This document shows positions 20,253-33,100 of a stretch of DNA of 64,000 nt, piece by piece. The translations under genes were made by a program, and so were the position numbers. The notes under the pieces are model-generated. The model made no database searches. It worked only from the letters and a program-made list of their open reading frames with translations, and was not told where the DNA came from. Within the stretch, counting starts at the first letter, position 1. Each line of letters begins with the position of its first letter. Source of the stretch: Rhipidocladum racemiflorum (lineage: Eukaryota > Streptophyta > Magnoliopsida > Poales > Poaceae); assembly GCA_036346355.1 (NCBI GenBank), contig CM070583.1:682001-746000 (forward strand), given 5' to 3'.

Positions 20253-20918
20253 TCAGCTGCTGTTGGTGAGGAGGAGGGAGATGATGTCGAGCGCGACGGA
20301 GCATAGCTGCTTGAGCGCATCCTCCCGCTGGGCGAGCTCCGCCGGGTAGGCCCCCGGCCTCTGCCGCCGGAACAGCGCCTTGCACACCTGCGGGTACTCG
20401 GCGGCGGCGCTCACGTGGACGGACGCGTAGTCGTAGTCCTGCTGCGCGATGGAGTCCCTGGCCGCGCCCAGCGCGTCCCGGGCGTCGGCGTACTTGGCAG
20501 CGCAGGTCCGGAGCAGTGCCTGCAGGGTGACGTCGGCCGCGGGCACCTGCGCGGTTCCCGTGGCGTTGGCGAGCGCGGCGGCGGCGGCGGCCGAGCCCGA
20601 GGCGTTGGCGGCTGCCGCGGAGACGGCGATGGCGGAGAGGCCGCGGACGTCGGCGGTGCGGCTGGCGGGGTCGGCGGCGAGCGCGGCCACGCAGACGTCG
20701 TAGTAGGCGGTGGAGTTGCAGGTGGTGCGCACCAGCGCGGCGGGCTGAGGCGCCGCTGGCGCAACTGGTGCGGACGGCGGCGGTGATGACGGCGGAGGCG
20801 AGTGCTTGGCGTGGCTGTGGTGCGAGGATGGGCCAGCGCGGGAGCAGTAGGCGCTGAGAGGGAGGAGGGAGACGAAGAGGAGCACAAAGGTTGAGGTGGT
20901 AGCCATTGTTGGCGCCAT
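20253..20918 (-). CDS. Invertase/pectin methylesterase inhibitor (PMEI) family protein
   Basis: Secreted four-helix-bundle protein of the plant invertase/PME inhibitor family; such proteins bind cell-wall invertase or pectin methylesterase in the apoplast. One exon of 221 residues, typical for the family. The N-terminus is a signal peptide (hydrophobic TFVLLFVSLLPLSAYCSRA), followed by a Ser/Pro/His-rich linker (residues about 30-60). The inhibitor domain starts VRTTCNSTAYYDVCVAAL with the first disulphide Cys pair, has RTCAAKYADARDAL, the usual 'C-x-x-x-Y-x-x-A' motif, and a Cys near VCKALF. Alanine-rich helices and high GC are typical of intronless grass genes. Sequence alone cannot tell whether the target is invertase or PME. 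A TATA-like box lies 135 bp upstream. Confidence 0.88.
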   Translation of the reverse strand: MAPTMATTSTFVLLFVSLLPLSAYCSRAGPSSHHSHAKHSPPPSSPPPSAPVAPAAPQPAALVRTTCNSTAYYDVCVAALAADPASRTADVRGLSAIAVSAAAANASGSAAAAAALANATGTAQVPAADVTLQALLRTCAAKYADARDALGAARDSIAQQDYDYASVHVSAAAEYPQVCKALFRRQRPGAYPAELAQREDALKQLCSVALDIISLLLTNSS

Positions 20919-21050
20919 GGATGCTGTTCTTGCGATCGAGCTTGCTTGCGTGAGGAGTGATGAGTTGCTGCCTGTGTGTTTGAGCTAATTGTTAGCTGAT
21001 GAGATGAGCTGCTGCCTGCTGCTGTGGGAGACAATCGAAGGAGGCGATGG

Positions 21051-21062
21051 GGTTTTATAGGA
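21051..21062 (-). promoter_or_regulatory. TATA box of the PMEI-family gene
   Basis: On the minus strand the sequence reads CTCCTATAAAACCCC, a strong TATA box, about 135 bp before the ATG. That spacing allows a leader of about 100 nt. Confidence 0.7.
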
Positions 21063-21766
21063 GGATTCTTCGTCTTGCATTGGCTGCCAAATTTGACTTA
21101 AGCTGCTGCTAATTAAGGTAGGCTTAAAGGCAGGTCACCCTGACCCTGGGCAAGTGGAGGGCTCCACCCCTTTTGCTTTCTCCTCTTCTCTTTCTTTAGT
21201 GCGTAATTAGCTGCCTAGCTATATAGATGCTAGGTAGTAAGGTAGGCATCCATGGTGATATATAGCTTTTAACACGGCAAAATTACCATCTCTAGTCCTG
21301 CATGCATGCCACTTAGGACGATTTCTATCGACGTGAAAGAGAGTATATATATACGTACGGAGAGAGCCTCTTCAAGCCCTGCCCATGCATGCATGCATGC
21401 ATGGAATAAGGACGTATAAATAGTATAAAACATTGTTCGACGATCGAGTCCATGTTTATAACAAACGCTTTTTCTAGCTATGCAATAATTATGGAGTCTC
21501 GTAGAGATAACTTAATTGGGAGACAATCCATTGTATAAGCTAGCTAGTTGTGTTTAGTTATAATAAGGTTGCTCCACTGTAATTTTAGAAGCCCTATATT
21601 CCACAACAGTAAATAGAAATTTCCTTGTTGTTGATATATATAGCGCATGTTTTGTTTGCAGGAGATTTTGTTAACAATAAATTAAATGTTGTAGGCAAAA
21701 TCTAGCTAGATACTCCATTATATATTTCCCAAGCAATACAAAGTGGCCGGGTAAAAGATAAGATAC

Positions 21767-21905
21767 TACCGATATAATGCTAGGAGCATAATAACGCATG
21801 TTGTTTTGCTTGCAGCTATAAGCTAGTGCACTAACATTACCGATACAATGCTAGGTGCATAATAACGCATGTTGTTTTGCTTGCAGCTAGCTAGTGCACT
21901 AACAT
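21767..21905 (+). repeat. Direct tandem duplication, 71-bp unit
   Basis: TACCGATATAATGCTAGG at 21767 recurs as TACCGATACAATGCTAGG at 21838. Both continue through CATAATAACGCATGTTG and end CTAGTGCACTAACAT. Only a few substitutions and a small indel separate the copies. Confidence 0.9.
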
Positions 21906-22161
21906 CCCAATTAATTAATTAATTGATAGGAGTATATTGTTGTTGTTGTTTTGGCAAGTAAAGTTAAGTTGGACCCGACAAGTAGCCATTAATTTACTCG
22001 ACCAAGCTGGGCAGGTGCTTTCTCTCTTAATTACTAGTTTAGTTTTTCAAACGGATGGATCGTCGTGTTTCTCGTGTGGATGCCCCCTAGCTAGGTAGCA
22101 TGTTAATGTTAGTGTGCTTAATTAGCCCACGATAGACAGTATTACTTTCTGAAGATTGGGT

Positions 22162-22204
22162 GCTTAACTTCAGGGCATCTCTGCTTAACTTCAGGGCATC
22201 TCTG
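22162..22204 (+). repeat. 21-bp tandem duplication
   Basis: CTTAACTTCAGGGCATCTCTG occurs twice in direct succession. Confidence 0.85.
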
Positions 22205-22507
22205 TCGTGAAAGTATCTAAGGTCCCGTTTGTTAACTTGAAACCGGACCGTTTCTACTAGATTTTGGAAGAAACCCAACCAAATGGACTAAAACTCGGAC
22301 CGCTTCTCCTCGGATCGTTTCTTCTTTTTCCACCCCGTGGCTGAATCGGCCTTAACCCAGTTCCACCCGATTCACAGAATCCAACCTGAAACGTTTCTAC
22401 TAACAATCTGAAACGTTTCCGTTCCTACTAAAATCTGAAACCGTACCAATCAGGACCTAATTAAGACCATCCACATAAGATATGAAATCTCCGATAGATT
22501 AATTGTC

Positions 22508-22648
22508 GAGAAGTGCTTCTATGCTCTTACTTTTAAAAGTTGCACAACTATTAAAGCATGAATGAAGGGTGGATGGGGATTACTTACCCCTTCGCTTGCT
22601 TCAAGATTTGTGCAACTTGTATTAGAAGGAAAAGCATAGAAGCACTCT
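22508..22648. mobile_element. Palindromic MITE, AGTGCTTCTATGCT family
   Basis: Ends GAGAAGTGCTTCTATGCT and AGCATAGAAGCACTCT are inverted repeats, with inner inverted GTTGCACAA blocks. It is related to the better preserved 40011-40164 element. Confidence 0.7.
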
Positions 22649-22685
22649 GGAGATCGGCGGCAACATCATGATAGATAAGCTAGAG

Positions 22686-22711
22686 TCTCTCTCTCTCTCT
22701 CTCTCTCTCTC
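22686..22711 (+). repeat. (TC)n microsatellite
   Basis: Uninterrupted TC run. Confidence 0.95.
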
Positions 22712-22895
22712 GGCTAACGCGGAGTACGTAGCTGTCATGTAGCATTGGAGATGCCCTTGTGAGCGCGCGGCAGCCGTCAAACAAGAAGCATGGCGAGCAA
22801 GCTCGCCAGGTTTAGTGGTTTGATCGATGGATCTCCTTTTTAATTAATTCTGGGCGTGTTGACTGTAAGTGGTGGACGTTAATTCCCAAATCCCA

Positions 22896-22934
22896 GCTGA
22901 GCTGAGCTGAGCTGAGCTGAGCTGAGCTGAGCTG
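22896..22934 (+). repeat. (GCTGA)n microsatellite
   Basis: About eight perfect pentanucleotide units. Confidence 0.95.
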
Positions 22935-24720
22935 GTTTCCTACCTGCTTCACTAAGCAAGTGTTTGACTATTGCAACAGCATAACGCAGTGGCGGTGGAG
23001 CTGACAAAACGCGTGCGTGCTCTACTAACTAGCTAGATTATATTGCCAGAAAGCAACAAGTCTGGCAGAATCCGGCAGGGTTCCTCGAAACAAATATCAT
23101 GGACGCCATGTACACACGTCAACGAGACGACGACCAACGAAATTTCTCCGACTCAACGCGCAAGCATGCATATGCGCGCTGTAGGTTAGTTAGGCAGGGG
23201 CACAACTACGCCTAATTTGAAAAGTGCTATAACACCGTATCTCTGATGGGTAATTGAAATGATTCTAATTAATTTTCGGTGGTTTGAGATTTTTAAGACT
23301 TTAGAACTATTTGGATTGTGTTTTTAGCAAATTTCAAAAATAAACGTTGGATATATATAAAATAGACGACTCGGGTTCAGGCTGTGAAGTAGGAACACTT
23401 GATGCTTCGAGTAAGTTAAGAAACACACTTGATATTTCGATCGATCGATAATGGAAGTAAGTCCATAATGGAACTGCACGTAAGCTTCCGCTAATACTAT
23501 ACACTTGATATTTCGATCGATCGATTTTCGATCTGCGATCCCTTAAATCTTTGTCGTGCGGCCTATATATATATATATATATATGCATCCATGAAGCTAG
23601 CTAGCTAGTGTGATCGATATCGGCAGTGAGTGTATTTTAATTAGGTGGCTACTTCACTAAAATCTAAAATCTTCTCTTTCTGTTCTTTTAGATTTGGCGC
23701 CGATGCTAACGATCTTAATTCGGTAGTGGCCATGCATGAAGGAGCTATGAAATCTCTGTATATATGCTATGCGCCCGGTACAGTGCCACCATGAACACCA
23801 CCACCTTATCCAACGATCCACTCGCTGTAAGCAGCACTAACCATAGCTAGGCACATCGATCGATCTGCAAGTTGCTGCAGCTCTAGAAATATCTCGCGTG
23901 GATCGGAGCTACTACATATTATGATATTTTTCATGGGATAAATCCTTTGATTTATATACTAGCTAGTAATAATAACACATGGTTAAGGTATTGATTCGAT
24001 ATCCAAAGATTTATAAATCTTGATGGCAACATCGGTGCCACTGACGATCACGGCAGCGGTGGTGGTGTGGTGTTGGCCTGAAGAAGACCTGGAGAGGTTT
24101 CTTATGTATACAAAGATCATGTCGGTTAACACAGTGATCTCGCCCCCATCTCCCGTGTTGCCGTGATTCCGGGTTACTTGTGTCGTGTGACCAAGGTTTC
24201 AAATTTCGTTTTCAGACGCTATCTCTGAACGGACCGGAACCCAAATTTTCAGTGAGATTTGGACATTTCAGATAAAATTTGGACAAAATTCAAATCCGGA
24301 TTTTTTTAAACTGAGAAATCCAAAAGTTGCCGAAAAACCCGAAATTTCATCCGAAATTCCTGAAATCTTTCCGAATTTCGGCCGGATCTGGATCCTTGCG
24401 TATGACCTGTTTTCACGGTCGGAAAGGACTCTAGCTTCGACGTCAGCGCACGTCTCCTTTCCGTTCAAGATAGGGGGAGGAAGGGAAAGAAATCAACGTT
24501 CTCCACCGTCGTCCAGATCTGGTACCCCTCCGGCGGTGAGCTCTCCTCCTCCCCTTCCACCGTTGGCCGGATCCGGCGCGGCGAGCTCCAGCCGGATCAG
24601 CATCCAGATCTTTTCTTCGCTTTGGGCGATCCCATCCGTAATTATTTTTGGGCGACGGTGGGTGTTGAGGAGGATCGCGACTAACAGCGGTGAATTGCAC
24701 GGATGCGCAGGTTGCTCACG

Positions 24721-27700
24721 ATGTTGGAGGAGCTGCTCATCTTCACGCGCGGTGGTCTCATCCTGTGGTCGTCGTGCCGCGCGCTCGGCGGCGCTGCCCT
24801 CAAGGGCTCGCCCATCGACGCCCTCATCCGCTCCTGCCTCCTCGAGGAGCGCTCCGCCGACGCCACCTTCTCCCAGGACACCTACGCGCTCAAGTGGACC
24901 TTCCACAACGACCTCGGCCTCGTCTTCGTCGCCGTCTACCAGCGGATTCTCCATCTCCTCTACGTCGACGATCTCCTGGCCGCTGTCCGCAGGGAGTTTT
25001 CGCAGATTCATGACCCCAAGCGCGCCTCCTACGATGAATTCGGCGAGATATTCCGGCAGCTCCATCTCGAGGCCGAGGCGCGTGCCGAGCAGATGAAAAA
25101 GACTAAACAAACCATTGCATCCCGCCCACCGGCGGTCGCCGCCAAGAAGCCTCGTCCTGGTGCTCGCGGTGGTGCTTCCCAGGGGGTTGGTGGTAACAGC
25201 AAGGCCGGGTCTGGGAAGGATGACTCGGACGGTGGCTCCGGAGGAGAGGGGCACGGTGGTTTGGCAAATGGTAGCTTCAAGGGGCAGGAGAATGGTCTCA
25301 AGGACAATTCTCATGCCTGCGCCACTGCTGTTAAAGGGAAGGAGAATGGAGACCCCAATCCCAGTGATGGGGCCTTTGATGTACATAAGTTAAACAAGTT
25401 GCGCAACAAGGGCGGGAAGAAGAATGATGTTGGTGTTAAGAAGGTGCCCAAAGTCGAGGCAAAGAAGAATGTTAAGCAAATGAGGATTTGGGATGATGCA
25501 CCAACCAACAACAAGAAGCTGGATTTCACAGACCCAGCTGATGAGAGAGGGGGTGAGGTGATACACCAGGAGGCTGTCAACCAGGGGGCAAGCATGATGG
25601 ATAAGGATGAAGCTGTCGCCAGCGACGGTGAGGAGCAAGAGGAAGATGGAGAGGAAGATGCTGAAACTGGCCCAAAAAAGAAAGGATGGTTCTCCTCCAT
25701 GTTTCAGAGGTAATGCGTGTCTTCCGCATTTGCTAATACCATTACCCTAACAATATCTTATATTCAATTTTCTTGGCCCAACAAATTGCTATTGTCCATT
25801 TTTATATTACACTCAGGTGATTTGAACTTGAACATACTGCTCTCCTAATCTACTGATGGTTCAAATTCCAGGGAGCAAATAAGACAGTATAGATTTTTTG
25901 TCTCCAGAAATGCTCTCTGGTCGTTATGTGAAATGAGTTCTGGTGGTTTGGGTCTCCGTAACTAGCGGGTTGATCGAAACAGGTATCTGTAATTCTGTAT
26001 AGTACGCGTTTTTCTGGAGGGAAAGGATGCAGATATATCAAACAGCATGTATTCACCCAAATCAAATAACAAGCTAGACTATTAGCTGACTGCATTGTGG
26101 AGGTATTGCCAAAATTCCAAGGCACCTGCTACCTGAGCTTACTCACTTGACACGTGCACACCTGATACAGTAGTAAGACCACTTAACAATAATTTTATTG
26201 TGTTCTTCATGCACTATGTTATTATTATCGTATCCTAAAAAAACCTAGAAAGCAGATGCGGTGTGGAACGACAGCTTGAGTTTATTAATCGAGATACAGT
26301 GGTATATGTTTGTGGTGGTGGCTGGTCTTTTGCTGCCTGTAATCTTTTTTGCCTTCTCATTTCTTTTACCTTTTCCCATGTCACCACACATAATGAAATT
26401 GCTGGCTTTTGTTTCTTGTAAGATCTTGCATTCAAGTATTACTAATCGCCAGCTTCGTACATTTCTCTTGCAATTTCTCAATCTACAAACATCTACTTAA
26501 TGCCAGTACTTTGTATTTCTCCTGTGCTCAGCATTGCAGGTAAGAGTGTGCTTGAGAAATCTGATCTGCAACCTGCACTCAAAGCACTTAAAGATAGGCT
26601 GATGACAAAGAATGTGGTATGCGTTTCTTCAAATTACGTATTTGATACTCCATTTGATGAGCTTACTAGACCAGCTCTCTTGTTTTTTGGCTCTTTATCT
26701 GTCCTGGTAAAGAAGATTGGCCATGTTTATGCAGGCTGAAGAAATTGCAGAAAAGCTTTGTGAATCAGTAGCTGCTAGCCTTGAGGGCAAAAAGCTAGGA
26801 TCCTTCACAAGAATATCCTCTACTGTTCAGGTTTGTAGGACATCCCTCTCCAAATTTCTTGCACATGTTAACTTCACGTATACATTCTATATAGTTTCCT
26901 AATGCACGTCCTTTGATGATCACTACTGCAGACAGCTATGGAGGAGGCTCTTCTTCGCATTTTAACTCCAAGGCGATCTATCGACATATTAAGGGATGTA
27001 CATGCTGCCAAGGAGCGCGGGAAGCCATATGTCATTGTTTTTGTTGGAGTGAATGGAGTTGGCAAATCTACCAATCTTGCAAAGGTATACATATCTTTTT
27101 AAACGCCATCCATGAAAAACAGTGGTTCGTTGGAAATTTGCTCACTTCTTCTGGTCTTATAACTTCACAGGTTGCTTATTGGCTTCTTCAGCATAACCTC
27201 AGTGTAATGCTGGCAGCCTGTGATACCTTTAGATCTGGTGCTGTTGAGCAGCTGCGCACTCATGCTCGCAGGCTTCAGGTAGTGACCTGCTGAATCTCTG
27301 CATCTGCTTTGCAGTTTGCACTCTCTGCATATGCAGCTTGTTTGCATTTAATAAACAAATGATTTTATTCCACCCAAGCAATATAATGTACCTGATGAAT
27401 CTCCAACAACCATCTGTTTAGTTTCTTTAGCCTGGGTGGCCTGTTTGCTATGATGCACGGACATGGATACGTCGACACAACACGACACCGACACGGAATT
27501 CACCATTTTTCCAAAAATGCCGACACGGCGACGCGGCTAATAATAATGATAATAATAATATGTATTATTCTCCATTTCTCTACGTGCTTGTCAAACTAAA
27601 ATAACGTAAAGCTTAAACTAGGAATATATATCTCAACCTTTGCAATTTCACTTCTAAGCTGAGCAAGAATAGGTTAGAATATATCTTTCAATCACCATTA

Positions 27701-29055
27701 GTAATTTTCAGCAAATGCATTCACTTTGACTCTAGAGTAGCTACTAGTGCTAACGTATTTGCAATACTTGCATTTCCGTTTTACATTTCCTCTAGACGGA
27801 TCACCCTTATCTAGAATGTCAACATGGTTCCACAATGGAGCCTTGATGTTGGTGTTTTGCTCCTCTTAGGTAGCTAGGGTTACCCTTTAGGTTGTTGAAC
27901 TGGGCCGTATATGTCGGATACGTGTTGATGAAGTGTTGAAGCCGTGTCGAACATTAAAATTATTTATTTTGGCTATCTAATTATCCAATATATGCCAGGG
28001 GCGTGTCGGTGATGTATCCGTGTCGGACACCGATATGGCACCAAACCGATGTGTCGGTGCCACAGAACCTGTCTGGATAACACATCTTCTATGTAACTCC
28101 TCTTGACAAACGGGCGCACAAACAAACAAACAAAAAAATTCACTGAAAAAAAGGATCCAAGGGATTGTTTAGCTACTTCGCTTCAGTTATGAATGCTCAA
28201 TGCTAGTTTGTTGAGTTATATTATGCGTGTGTTTTTCCTTCCAAATGCACCATTCACACCTGTATATTTACATGACAACATTGTGTACAGATACCTATAT
28301 TTGAGAAGGGATATGAAAAGGATCCGGCAGTTGTAGCGAAGGAAGCTATTCAGGAAGCCACTCGAAATAAATCAGATGTTGTTCTTGTTGACACTGCTGG
28401 ACGTATGCAGGTTGGTTGAGTGGCTTAACTGCAATATACTCTAGTATCTTTCTTTGTCCTTCTTGGAATGTATTTGTCTTAATCATCTTGTTCTAATGCT
28501 GCTCTGGCATACCCTTTCTGGTGAATTGTCCTTGCCAGGATAATGAACCACTCATGAGAGCACTCTCCAAGCTCATCAATCTAAATAACCCAGATCTGGT
28601 TCTATTTGTTGGGGAAGCATTAGTTGGAAATGATGCTGTTGATCAACTCACTAAATTTAACCAGGTAATGGATGTTACAGAGTAATTGGTTTTCAGTAGC
28701 AATATAGAAGTTGTGTTTAATTGCTGACTGCATTGAACAATTTTATTCGAATGAACAGAAATTAGCAGACCTTTCCACTGTTCCTACCCTTAGATTGATA
28801 GACGGTATCCTGCTCACCAAGTTTGACACCATTGACGACAAGGTATGAACTTGTACAAAATTTACACTTGATTAATTATTATAACATCCCTTTTTGAGTA
28901 ATTTGATGACAATTTTATGAAATATGTAGGTTGGAGCCGCTCTTTCCATGGTTTACATATCTGGAGCTCCAGTCATGTTTGTTGGATGTGGTCAGTCTTA
29001 CACTGACCTCAAGAAGCTCAACGTGAAATCCATTGTGAAAACCCTCCTGAAGTGA
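24721..29055 (+). CDS. SRPRA: Signal recognition particle receptor alpha subunit (SR-alpha)
   Basis: The ER-membrane-bound GTPase that docks the SRP-ribosome complex through its NG domain and anchors to SR-beta through the N-terminal SRX domain. Nine exons: 24721-25709, 26532-26616, 26735-26830, 26932-27084, 27171-27278, 28291-28410, 28539-28664, 28759-28842, 28930-29055; 628 residues, close to the known family length. SRX starts MLEELLIFTRGGLILW. A Lys/Glu/Gly-rich linker (about 130-320) precedes the NG domain. The GTPase motifs are complete: P-loop VGVNGVGKST (about 428-437), DTFRSGAVEQL, DTAGRM (511-516), TKFD (579-582) and the closing GCGQ. An in-frame ATG at 24703 lies inside a probable 5'-UTR intron acceptor, so I start at 24721. 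The 1-kb intron 27279-28290 holds a transposon-like insert. Confidence 0.95.
27455..28075. mobile_element. Transposon-like block in SRP receptor intron 5
   Basis: The left end is rich in GACACGG/CGACAC (ACACGACACCGACACGG) and the right end in the inverse (GTGTCGG, CCGTGTCGGACACCG), so the ends are inverted relatives of each other. The interior is AT-rich with no transposase. A related GTATCGGC...GTATCCGGG stretch is at 62195-62250. Family and exact ends are uncertain. Confidence 0.45.
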
Positions 29056-30009
29056 ATGATGCATGTTGTACTCCAATGTGTATTGTGTAGTGCCTACAAG
29101 TGTTTGTTATCTTCAAATCCCCCATGACCTTGTCTGTCTTGGTGTTGGATGTGGATCTGCCCCTAGTAATCATCGTAGTAGTATTCACTGTCATGGGTAT
29201 TATTAACCTGTGCTCTTGTGAGTACTTGTATCGATCAATGGTGTACTTGGTTGCCTTACAATAATCCGTCGCTGGAAGTTTGCTCTTGGGCCGACGCCCG
29301 TATCGCATTAAGGTTTGAGAAACACTAGTCCAGTCTTTGCTTGGGCACTTGACTAGTGCTATCCATGATATAATCCACTTGTAATAATCTTCTATATCTT
29401 TAAAGCGCCTAGAATTAGAATTAGAGCCCAACCGGACATGCCATCTGTCAATTTTTTTACGGAAAGGCCCTCACAAATTCTAAAATTATGTTTAGGCCCT
29501 TCTACCCGTTGTTTTGTAAAACAAAAATACCAGGGAACGGTATACCGTTCTCAGTAAACCAACATGATAGGTATTGACCAGTGGATCTAGTTTCTGTAAC
29601 ATGTATCAAACTACTTAACTATGCTAACTTCATCTCTAATTTCATGTGCAACGTGACTGCGTGAGACCTAGCCCAATAGCCCATATCGAAACTTTTCGCC
29701 CGTTGCTAACCGACGGACTCCTCCCTCTCCCGCCATCTCTATCCTCTCCCACCAACCTCCCACGTTGGCCGCCGGCGGTGCCGTCTCCACCAACCTTGAT
29801 AACAACTAACCCATCCATCCCCAATCCATTTAACCAAACAACAAATTAATTCATCCCATCTATCGAACAAAATAAAAAAATTAACTCTTTCCTATCCAAC
29901 TAACCAAACTAGTAGATTGCCATGAATATGATCCATCCAACCTTTGGCAGTCAAACGCACCCTGGCACTCACTCTTCTTTTCAGCATCCGCAAACCCAAC
30001 TCCCCAGCT
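29056..30009. other. SRP receptor 3' flank and intergenic region
   Basis: No conserved frame. From 29800 to 29945 there is a 'ccatcc/aaccaaac' pyrimidine-rich stretch resembling 7500-7640, possibly the end of a MITE. The FAS2 promoter occupies the right end. Confidence 0.45.
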
Positions 30010-30039
30010 TTTCCCGCCCAACTCCCAACCTTTTCCCGC
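30010..30039 (+). promoter_or_regulatory. Two E2F-type sites (TTTCCCGC) upstream of FAS2
   Basis: TTTCCCGC occurs at 30010-30017 and 30032-30039, both exact matches to the E2F consensus TTTSSCGC, 22 bp apart and about 95-120 bp before the ATG. CAF-1 acts at replication forks, and plant FAS1 is a known E2F target; S-phase control of this gene is inferred from that. Confidence 0.6.
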
Positions 30040-30132
30040 CATCCCCAAACCCTAGCCACCTCGGCCCAATCGAGAGGAGCAAGCCGGAGGCGGCGGCGAT
30101 ATCCGACCGGAAGCAGGAGAAGAAGAGAGATC

Positions 30133-33100
30133 ATGCGGGGCGGCACGGTGCAGATCAACTGGCACGACCTGCAGCCGGTGCTCACCCTCGACTTCCACCC
30201 CGCCTCCCGCCGCCTCGCCACCGGCGGCGGAGACCACGACATCAAGGTACCAACCCCATTTCCCCCTCTTCTCGCCCTCGGTTTCTTCCTCCTCCCTTGA
30301 TTTAGCACCAATTTTTGGCCGACTTTGGAGCTATGGACGGCGGTGGGGGTTCGGATTGGGCTTCTTGCGACTTCTCATGACAAGTTTATTTGGCTTGCAG
30401 ATCTGGGTGATTGCGTCGGATGATTCCGACAAGAAGCTCTTCACTGCTTCCTACCACAGCAGCCTCTCCTCTCACAATTCCGCCGTTAACGTCCTCCGCT
30501 TCTGTCCTTCTGGTACGTCAGGTGGCAACACAATTTCTAATCTATCTATATTTCTACGTGAGCCTACACAGTTTCCATTTTATTTCGTTTTGAGCAATTA
30601 CATGTTTTTTTTTTGCTTCTCGAGCAATTTTATGAAAGATACATTTTGCTTCTCTAGATTTGGAGTCTTTCTATATACTTAATTAACCATATCTTTCCCA
30701 ATGGTTATATGCAGGGGGAAATCTCGCGTCTGGTGCCGATGGTATGTTCAATTTCACATTACCTTTTTCTTAACGAAAGACAGGATCACTACCGATTCAA
30801 TTAAAGTAGGGATTTAGTGGGTTGTCCTGTATGTAGGGTTTGAAATTCACAAAACAAACCGAGAAAAAAATGCCGACAACAATAGCTGCTAAGGGGCTAG
30901 TGTGCGCTCTCTGGTTTTGACATCTTTAAGTATGTTGTCGGCTACCGCCCGTGTGCCGAAGTAGCTTTGTCAGAAGGTTCTCCAGTTCCATTCTTTCCAA
31001 AAGATCCAACATGTTCAGATTACCATGCCATGGAAGTCTTTCCTTTCCTTTTCTTTTCTTTGTTTGGCTTTCGTACTGCACAGCCAGCCTGCTGACACCG
31101 GGATGCTAGGTTGGGGTAGTCGGACATGTTTGCTTTGAGTTGTGTCGAAAAGCCTGCTCGACTTTCCAGTCCGCCCAAGCATTTATATCTATGATAGGGA
31201 TGTAAGTTAACTCGTCTTGAGGCTATCTTCACTATTGCTAAATGCTAAATGATTGAGTGAGTTTTGTGTGTCCTGGACTCCTGGTTATGAAAAGTGACTT
31301 GTTTTGTAATCAACAGGTGGTGGCATTATCCTTTGGAAATTGCATTGCACTGATGATGGGGAGGTTTGGAAAGTGCACAAATCGTTATTGTGAGATCTAC
31401 CATCTAAAAAAATTTCTTGATTAAGCCATCCTCTTGTTGAAGCTTGCTTAGTTGTAATCTCATAATTTGTTTTATAGGTTCCATCAAAAGGATGTCCTTG
31501 ACCTGCAGTGGTCGCGCGATGGTGCATTCCTTGTTTCTGCTTCAGTTGACAACAGTTGCATAGTATGGGATGCTAAGAAAGGTAACTCCTACAACGACAA
31601 GTGATCTTATGTTTGCACTATCATGGTTTCTGCATTATATGGTTGATATGCATATCATTCTTAGGCATGGTGCAGCAAAAGTTGGAGGGCCACTTGCATT
31701 ATGTTCAGGGAGTGGCATGGGATCCTCTGGGTCAATATATTGCTTCGTTAAGCTCTGACAGGACTTGTAGAATATATGCAAATAAGCCTCAAGGCAAATC
31801 GAAGAACATGGAGCGGATGAACTTTGTTTGCCAGCATACCCTGGTGAAGGCAGAACAACAAAATCACGATGAGTCCAAGGTTTGTTTGATGTACTTTATT
31901 TGCCACATCTGTCGGATGTGCATTGAACAAAAGTATAACCCTTCGTATTGCAGCCACCGGTTAAAACTCATTTATTTCATGATGAGACACTACCATCTTT
32001 CTTCCGGAGGTTGGCATGGTCGCCTGATGGATCTTTTCTAGTACTGCCAGCTGGTATAATTATTTTTCCATTAGCACATAATTTAGTATATCTTCATCGC
32101 ATTTTCTGTCATGGTCACTTTATAACGCATTAACAAGTTTGTTCCTCTCTACTTTATCTTAACTAGGCCTATGCAAATACTCATCTGAAGTGATTAATAC
32201 CGCTTATATAATGTCAAGGAGAGACCTCTCAAGGTAGCACATCTAATACTTGAAATAACACCACTATGTTCTTGGCTTATAAAATGACTATTGAGCTCAG
32301 CTGATACTTGTACCAAGATAACGTGAAAAAATGGAGCATCAGAGAAGCTTTATCACTAATTTGCTCCTTCACATTACACCAAACATCAAATCACTAGTGA
32401 ACTTGAAGAAGTTTTGTGGATGCTTCCAAAACATGGAAACATATCTGCCTAGGTGTTTCTGGAAAGTTAAACCAGCTTACTTCTTCTAAGAGTCAGTTAT
32501 AAGAGGGAACTTAGGTAAGTCCTAAGGTTTCAGAGGTAATTATCTTTTGATTGCTTATTTGCGGCAGGGTACTCAAAAGAAACATGTTTCTTACACATTT
32601 GCTAAATTCCTAACAGCTTAATGCTTCAGAATATAACTTATCCTATATACATAGCTTTGTAGTTCTTTTAGGATACTGACTTTGTTTGGCACTGCAGGCC
32701 TGCGATACAACTTCCTGGCGCAAGTAAAGCTATAGTAGCAGTGCGCTTTTGCCCTATTCTTTTCAATCTGCGTAGTTCTCAATCAGGTTCCTCAAATGAT
32801 TTGCAGCTTTGCATTGCTTTGAGGTTGTCACTGTTTTACTCATCTGTTACATTGAAGCTGAACTACTTCGAAACATTTTCAGATGGTTTATTCAGGCTTC
32901 CTTACAGAGTTGTTTTCGCTGTTGCTACTTTGAACTCTCTGTACGTCTATGACACGGAAAGTGTTGCTCCAATTTTAATACATGCCGGTCTACATTATGC
33001 TGCCATTACAGATATTGCATGGTGAGTACTACAGCAGTTTTGCTTGTAGGCCTTGTCCATTGGTTATCGAGGAGCTTATCTTATTTGCTATTTCTCCTGG

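Larger units (their letters stand above)
21063..24702. other. Intergenic region between PMEI gene and SRP receptor gene
   Basis: No conserved coding sequence. It contains ATGCATGCATGC runs, CTAGCTAG-rich stretches, the repeats listed separately, and from about 24210 to 24400 a stretch of 'gaaattt/aaatttc' and 'ccgaaattt' motifs similar in style to 36845-37050. The last 200 bp before the SRP receptor gene are GC-rich and likely contain its 5' UTR with an intron ending at the gcgcag acceptor (24705-24710). Confidence 0.45.

Noticed and set aside
20411..21034. Alternative frames of up to 207 residues over the PMEI gene
   Set aside because: Pro/Ser/Thr- or Gly-rich composition artefacts; the signal peptide and Cys pattern fit only the 20253-20918 minus frame.
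24443..25386. Antisense 297-residue frame over the first SRP receptor exon
   Set aside because: Mirror of a GC-rich exon; the sense frame matches SRX and splices into a complete NG GTPase.
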